Source of the DNA: Nocardioides luteus
Lineage (GTDB): Bacteria; Actinomycetota; Actinomycetes; Propionibacteriales; Nocardioidaceae
Assembly: GCF_000960475.2 (NCBI RefSeq)
Contig: NZ_JZDQ02000002.1
Span: 152,682 to 216,681 of the forward strand
Direction: 5' to 3'
Length of the DNA: 64,000 bases
The notes below the pieces were generated by a model. That model had not been told where the DNA came from, searched no databases, and saw only the letters and a program-made list of their open reading frames with translations. The position numbers and the translations under genes were made by a program. This document shows, one piece after another, positions 59,929 through 64,000 of the stretch; within the stretch, counting starts at the first letter, position 1; each line of letters opens with the position of its first letter.

Positions 59929-61842
59929 TCAGCCGATCAGATCCTTCGCCCGCAGCAGCTCGTCGGGCACCCCGAAGCCGTCGACGAGCAGTCGAGCGTG
60001 AGGACGGAGCTCGCGGCAGAGGCGGTTGACCTCGGCGGTGATGGCCTTGGAGCGCTCGGAGGAGAGCCGGCCGTGCTCCATGAACCACGCCCGGTCGGCC
60101 TCGATGACCGAGAGTGCGCTGAGGTCGCAGAGGGTGTCCATCAGGTCCCGCACCGCCCCCGAGGGCAGCCCGCGGATCTTCTCCCGGAACGCCTCGTGGA
60201 TCAGCCGCTCCACGTGCGCGTGAGCTACGCCGATGACGTGGTCCTGCACGGTCGAGAAGACCTCGCCGGGCTCGCGCCCGGCCTTCACCCCCGACTGCAG
60301 GCGCCGGGCGACGCCGGCGAGCATGTGCTCCTCCCGGAAGCGCAGCATGGCGAGGTGGTAGTCGGCGTCGAGGATGTCCGGCTCCCGCTCGCCGGCGATC
60401 GGGACGACGTCGCGGACGCGTTCGAGCAGCTTGTGCACGGCTGTCCGCTCCAGGACGGTCTCGACGGCGAGACCGGCGACGAAGCGGACCAGGTCGAGCT
60501 GGTCCATCTCCTCGAACTCGCTCGAGTAGCCGGTGAGCAGCCCCTTGGCGACCAGCTGCAGCAGCACGGTGTTGTCGCCCTCGAAGGTCGTGAAGACATC
60601 CGTGTCGGCCTTCAGAGCAGCGAACCGGTTGACGGCGAGGTAGCCCGCGCCACCGCACGCCTCGCGGCACTCCTGGATGGTGCGGGTGGCGTGCCAGGTC
60701 GCCAGGGCCTTGGTGCCGGCGGCTCGCGTCTCGAGCTCGCGCCGGGCGTGCTCCGAGGTCGAGACACCGGAGAAGACGTCGTGCAGGTCGTCGCGTACGA
60801 CCTCCTGCGCGAAGCGCAGCGCATAGGTGCGCGCGACCAGCGGGAGCAGCCGCCGCTGGTGCTGGCCGTAGTCCAGGAGCAGCGACTCCTCAGCGTCCGA
60901 CGACGCCTCGAACTGGCGCCGGCGCAGGGCATAGCGGACCGCGATCGTCAGCGCGACCTCCGAGGCCCGGATGCCGGCACCACCGACCGAGACCCGGCCC
61001 TGCACGAGCGTGCCGAGCATGGTGAAGAAGCGCCGCCCGGACGACTCGATCTCGGACACGTACTCGCCCGACTCGGTGACGTCCGCGAAGCGGTTCAGCA
61101 AAGACGTACGCGGCACCCGCACGCCCGAGAACCACAGCCGTCCGTTGTCGACGCCGTTGAGCCCCATCTTGGGCCCGTCGTCCGCGATCCGCACCCCCGG
61201 AGCAGGCGCGCCGGAGACCCGGATCGGCACCACGAGCGCGTGGACGCCACGCTCCTCGCCCCCGACGACCAGCTGAGCGAAGACGACCGCCAGCTCACCG
61301 TGACACGCGGCGTTGCCGATGTAGTCCTTGTACGCATCCTCGCGGGTCGTCTCGATGACGAACTCGTCCGTGGCGGGATCGTAGGTGGCCACGGTCGCCA
61401 CCGCGGCCACGTTGGAGCCGTGGCCGTGCTCGGTCATCGCGAAGCAGCCGAGCAGGCGCCCGGAGACGATGTCGGCGAGGTAGCGGTCGTGGTGGCGGGC
61501 GGTCCCGAGCTGGAGGATGGCGCCACCGAAGAGCCCGAACTGCACGCCGGACTTCACCAGCAGCGACAGGTCACCGCCGGCCAGCTCCTCGAAGGCGGCG
61601 ATGGAGGCGCCGACGTCACCGCCCCCGCCGTACTCCTTCGGGAACCCGAGCCCGGTCAGACCGGTCGCGGAGACGTCGAGGAGCACCTCCCGGACGCGCT
61701 CGCGATACTCGGGCCGGGGCAGCTCCTCGACCTCGTCGAGGAAGTCGGCGCGCTCGGCGAGCGCCGTGCGTACGTCCTGGCGGACTCCGGCGTACCGACC
61801 GTCGAGAAGTGAAGTCAGTGCTGCAGCATCGATGGCGTTCAC
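59929..61842 (-). CDS. Acyl-CoA dehydrogenase/oxidase family flavoprotein
   Basis: The 637-residue protein has the FAD and acyl-CoA binding pattern GFPKEYGGGGDVGASI near 68-83, FAMTEHGHGSNVAAVAT near 133-149 and NRLWFSGVRVPR-type GRLWFSGVRVPRTSLL near 231-246. CREACGGAGYLAVNRFAALK with TDVFTTFEGDNTVLLQLVAK, and a C-terminal helical domain of about 170 residues, point to the acyl-CoA oxidase branch rather than a classic dehydrogenase of about 390 residues. It should catalyse the first step of beta-oxidation. GTG 61842 is the start. It is followed by a hairpin repeat. Confidence 0.88.
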   Translation of the reverse strand: MNAIDAAALTSLLDGRYAGVRQDVRTALAERADFLDEVEELPRPEYRERVREVLLDVSATGLTGLGFPKEYGGGGDVGASIAAFEELAGGDLSLLVKSGVQFGLFGGAILQLGTARHHDRYLADIVSGRLLGCFAMTEHGHGSNVAAVATVATYDPATDEFVIETTREDAYKDYIGNAACHGELAVVFAQLVVGGEERGVHALVVPIRVSGAPAPGVRIADDGPKMGLNGVDNGRLWFSGVRVPRTSLLNRFADVTESGEYVSEIESSGRRFFTMLGTLVQGRVSVGGAGIRASEVALTIAVRYALRRRQFEASSDAEESLLLDYGQHQRRLLPLVARTYALRFAQEVVRDDLHDVFSGVSTSEHARRELETRAAGTKALATWHATRTIQECREACGGAGYLAVNRFAALKADTDVFTTFEGDNTVLLQLVAKGLLTGYSSEFEEMDQLDLVRFVAGLAVETVLERTAVHKLLERVRDVVPIAGEREPDILDADYHLAMLRFREEHMLAGVARRLQSGVKAGREPGEVFSTVQDHVIGVAHAHVERLIHEAFREKIRGLPSGAVRDLMDTLCDLSALSVIEADRAWFMEHGRLSSERSKAITAEVNRLCRELRPHARLLVDGFGVPDELLRAKDLIG

Positions 61843-61872
61843 GCCGCCACCCTATGCCGCGACGGGGCCGGA

Positions 61873-62940
61873 TCAGGTCAGCTCGTGGGCGACCTTCGCC
61901 TCGCGTCCGGCGATCTCGTCGGACTCGGCGACGAGTCGGCGTACGCCCTTGCGCTGGAACTTCTGGTTGGCCGCCAGCCCGCCGAAGTAATAGGCGACGA
62001 GCGCGATCATGCAGCCGGCGACGTCGTCGGCCAGGTAGTGCCAGCCGAAGTAGATGGTCGCGACGACGGTGATGCCGAAGTTGATCCAGCCGGCCCAGCG
62101 GGCGATCTTGTTGTTGATCGTCGCCTGGATCATCAGCGCCACCAGCAGGGTGATGCCGCAGTGGAGCGAGGCGAAGCCGCCGACCGACTGCACCACGTTG
62201 GAGTCGACGTCGAAGAGGACGTGTTGTCGGGTGAAGACCAGCGACTGCATCAGGCTGCTCGCGGGCGTGTCCGGCAGGTCGGCGTAGAGGTAGGGGTAGT
62301 TCAGGCCGGGGCCGACGGTCGGCAGGCAGTAGTAGGAGACCGTGCCGAGGATCCAGGCGATGCACTGCGAGCTCACGAACCAGTAGCCGTAGGCGAGGTT
62401 GCGCGACCACACCAGCCAGCCGGCGACGGCGAACGGCACCAGCGGCAGGAACCACATGTAGATGTAGGAGAGGAACCAGGCCACCCAGCCGGTGCCGAGG
62501 AGGTCGTGGAGCAGGATCGCCGGGTCGGAGCCGAAGAGCACCGCCTTGTCGATCAGGTGCAGCTCGTGGTCGAACTCGTAGGTCTCCGGCACCACGAACG
62601 GCAGGAACGACTTGAGGTTCCGGTAGCAGACGTAGACCAGGTAGAAGCAGACGATGCCCATCGCCACGAGCGTCAGCCGCTCGCGGGTCCAGTGGGTGCG
62701 GACCCGCTCCTTGAAGATCGGCCCCATGTCCGCCCACTTGAACTTGGACTTCCACAGGGTTCGCGGCACGAGGTCGACCAGGAGCGCTGCTCCGACGAGG
62801 AGGGGAAGCCGGAGCCAGGACGGTCCGAGGAAGCCCTCCGGGTCGAGCATGCGCTTGTCGACGATCTGCGCGGTCACGACTGCGATCAGACCGAAGATCA
62901 GCGCGCTGCTGACGAGGAAGATCTGAGCGCGGCGATACAT
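61873..62940 (-). CDS. PAP2/Aur1-like membrane phosphotransferase or phosphatase
   Basis: The 355-residue protein has about seven hydrophobic segments and the PAP2-type motifs GGFASLHCGITLLVAL near 254-269 and YFGWHYLADDVAGC near 291-304, with the two active-site His. It resembles the Aur1/Ipt1 branch that moves phospho-head groups between lipids. Substrate is unknown; phosphatidylinositol or polyprenyl phosphate are candidates. ATG 62940 is the start. It lies 30 bases upstream of the acyl-CoA oxidase-like gene. Confidence 0.82.
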   Translation of the reverse strand: MYRRAQIFLVSSALIFGLIAVVTAQIVDKRMLDPEGFLGPSWLRLPLLVGAALLVDLVPRTLWKSKFKWADMGPIFKERVRTHWTRERLTLVAMGIVCFYLVYVCYRNLKSFLPFVVPETYEFDHELHLIDKAVLFGSDPAILLHDLLGTGWVAWFLSYIYMWFLPLVPFAVAGWLVWSRNLAYGYWFVSSQCIAWILGTVSYYCLPTVGPGLNYPYLYADLPDTPASSLMQSLVFTRQHVLFDVDSNVVQSVGGFASLHCGITLLVALMIQATINNKIARWAGWINFGITVVATIYFGWHYLADDVAGCMIALVAYYFGGLAANQKFQRKGVRRLVAESDEIAGREAKVAHELT

Positions 62941-62966
62941 AGCCGCTGATTCTAAGCGGCCGGTGG

Positions 62967-63968
62967 TTACTCCACCGATTCGCGGGCGTACGGCCCGGGG
63001 ATGGCCAGCCGGTTCGGCTCGACCCTCAGACGGACGGACTCCCCCGGCGCCGGCGCGGAGTCGGCGACCGCGTCGACCTCGCCGACGTCGTCGAGACGTA
63101 CGACGAGACGGTGCTGCTCCGGAGTGGCCCTGGCCGAGATCACGGTGCCGGTGAGCGGGCCTTTCGGATCCGCGACGAAGGCGGAGCGGCGGAGGGCGAC
63201 AGCATCGGCGGGGTCCATCCCGGCGGCCTTCAGCACCGGGTACGCCGCCGTCCCCTCGAGCACGCGGGCATAGCCCAGGAACAGGGCGGCCCAGGCATCC
63301 GTCGGGTGCGCCCACACCTCGCGAAGGGTCCCCTCCTGCACCAGGTGACCGTCGCGCAGGAGCGCGATCCGGTCGGCGACCGCGAACGCCTCCTCCTGGT
63401 CGTGGGTGACCATCAGCGCGGTGGTGCCCGCCTCGTGCAGGATCCGTCGCAGGTCGCCGGCGAGCCGTTCCCGCAGCCCCGCGTCGAGCGCGGAGAGCGG
63501 CTCGTCGAGGAGCAGCAGCCGCGGCTCGACCGCGAGCGCCCGCGCGAGCGCGACCCGCTGCCGCTCGCCACCGCTCAGCGTGCCCGGAAGGCGGTCCTGA
63601 TACCCGCCCAGACCGACCAGCTCCAGCAGGTCGGCGACCCTTTCCGCGCGGCCGGCGGCGGGGATGCGGCGCAGCCGCATCGAGTAGGCGACGTTGTTCG
63701 CGACGCTGAGGTGCGGGAACAGCTGGCCGTCCTGGAACATCAGCGCGAACCCGCGCTTGTGCGTCGGCACCCCGCGCAGCGACCGCCCGTCCCAGCTGAT
63801 CTCCCCCGTCGCCGGCTCCAGCCCCGCCACGGCCCGCAGCAGCGTCGACTTCCCCGACCCCGACGGTCCCAGCAGCGCCAGCACCTCCCCGTCCGCCAGC
63901 TCCAGGCTGACGTCCTCGACGGCGGCCTTCCCGTCGTACGCCACCGACACCTCACGCAGCGACAGCAT
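62967..63968 (-). CDS. ABC transporter ATP-binding protein (thiamine/iron/sulfate-type importer)
   Basis: The 333-residue protein has Walker A LLGPSGSGKSTLLRAVAG near 33-50, Q-loop MFQDGQLFPHL, signature LSGGERQRVALARAL near 130-144, Walker B LLLLDEPLSALD and H-loop VTHDQEEA near 191-198, plus a C-terminal TOBE-like domain (about 250-333). This layout is typical of importers for ferric iron, thiamine, sulfate or polyamines. The membrane partner probably lies just beyond the right edge; only 32 bases remain after its start and no gene can be called there. Confidence 0.88.
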   Translation of the reverse strand: MLSLREVSVAYDGKAAVEDVSLELADGEVLALLGPSGSGKSTLLRAVAGLEPATGEISWDGRSLRGVPTHKRGFALMFQDGQLFPHLSVANNVAYSMRLRRIPAAGRAERVADLLELVGLGGYQDRLPGTLSGGERQRVALARALAVEPRLLLLDEPLSALDAGLRERLAGDLRRILHEAGTTALMVTHDQEEAFAVADRIALLRDGHLVQEGTLREVWAHPTDAWAALFLGYARVLEGTAAYPVLKAAGMDPADAVALRRSAFVADPKGPLTGTVISARATPEQHRLVVRLDDVGEVDAVADSAPAPGESVRLRVEPNRLAIPGPYARESVE

Positions 63969-64000
63969 CGCAACCTCGATCCTGCCGAAGCGTCAGCCCC

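Noticed and set aside
1..64000. tRNA, rRNA, prophage or toxin-antitoxin genes
   Set aside because: I looked for tRNA-like cloverleaf ends, rRNA stretches, integrases, capsid genes and small paired toxin genes and saw none. The kinase-like protein at 59237 has a P-loop but no partner gene.

Overview
The window is about 70% GC, almost fully coding, uses many GTG starts and has long read-through in the antisense frames. The housekeeping gene order closely follows the region I recall from Mycobacterium tuberculosis between radA (Rv3585) and ppa (Rv3628c): radA-disA, mutY, clpC, lsr2, coaX, panD, panC, a DUF2520 gene, a small membrane protein, a DUF3180 gene, folK-folB-folP-folE, ftsH, hpt, tilS, a metalloprotease, dacB, ppa. 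With an Lsr2 gene and Nocardioides-like features, this suggests an actinobacterium of the Nocardioidaceae. No rRNA, tRNA, integrase or transposase is visible. Everything here comes from reading the sequence; no database search was run.

Layout. 1-3622: end of radA, disA (c-di-AMP synthase), a membrane-anchored protein of unknown role and mutY. A 21-bp repeat array lies after disA, with two more units after mutY. 3786-6909 (minus): clpC and lsr2. 7030-12630 (minus): a tightly packed operon DUF2520-panC-panD-nadB-nadC-coaX that joins pantothenate/CoA and NAD synthesis, both drawing on aspartate. 12964-45985: a 33-kb surface-polymer island. 46211-51485 (minus): small membrane proteins and the folate operon, interrupted between folP and folE by one polysaccharide gene on the plus strand. 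51498-59116: ftsH, a secreted or anchored protein, hpt, tilS, a zinc metalloprotease, dacB and ppa. 59237-63968 (minus): a small P-loop kinase-like protein, an acyl-CoA oxidase-like flavoprotein, a PAP2/Aur1-like membrane protein and an ABC transporter ATPase.

The island looks like the synthesis locus of a decorated teichoic-acid-type wall polymer. It has a fused CDP-ribitol synthase (Bcs1 type), a very large GT2/CDP-glycerol phosphotransferase protein, a TagE/TarM-like glycosyltransferase, an O-acyltransferase, two pyruvyltransferase-like proteins (one outside the main block), methyltransferases, a sulfotransferase-like protein, and a polyprenyl-phosphate GT2 next to a large polytopic membrane protein. 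At its centre is a complete pseudaminic acid pathway (PseB, C, H, G, I, F). Next to PseH is a four-gene operon of carrier protein, adenylating enzyme, SDR reductase and a PPTase-like protein. This suggests carrier-protein-dependent acylation of the sugar, which is the best candidate here for an undescribed system. At the right end is a GT29 (sialyltransferase)-like gene, a candidate nonulosonic acid transferase. No polymer exporter (TarGH, Wzx/Wzy) is in the window.

Non-coding structure is unusually informative. A palindromic element occurs twice (15536-15699 and 50671-50849). Each copy begins with TAG at both ends, supplies the stop codon of neighbouring genes, and has tip sequences that differ between copies but keep pairing. 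Other sites are a perfect 34-bp palindrome between convergent genes, three copies of a short hairpin repeat near 59-60 kb, a ClgR-like box upstream of clpC, and a strong hairpin with a T-run just before ppa.
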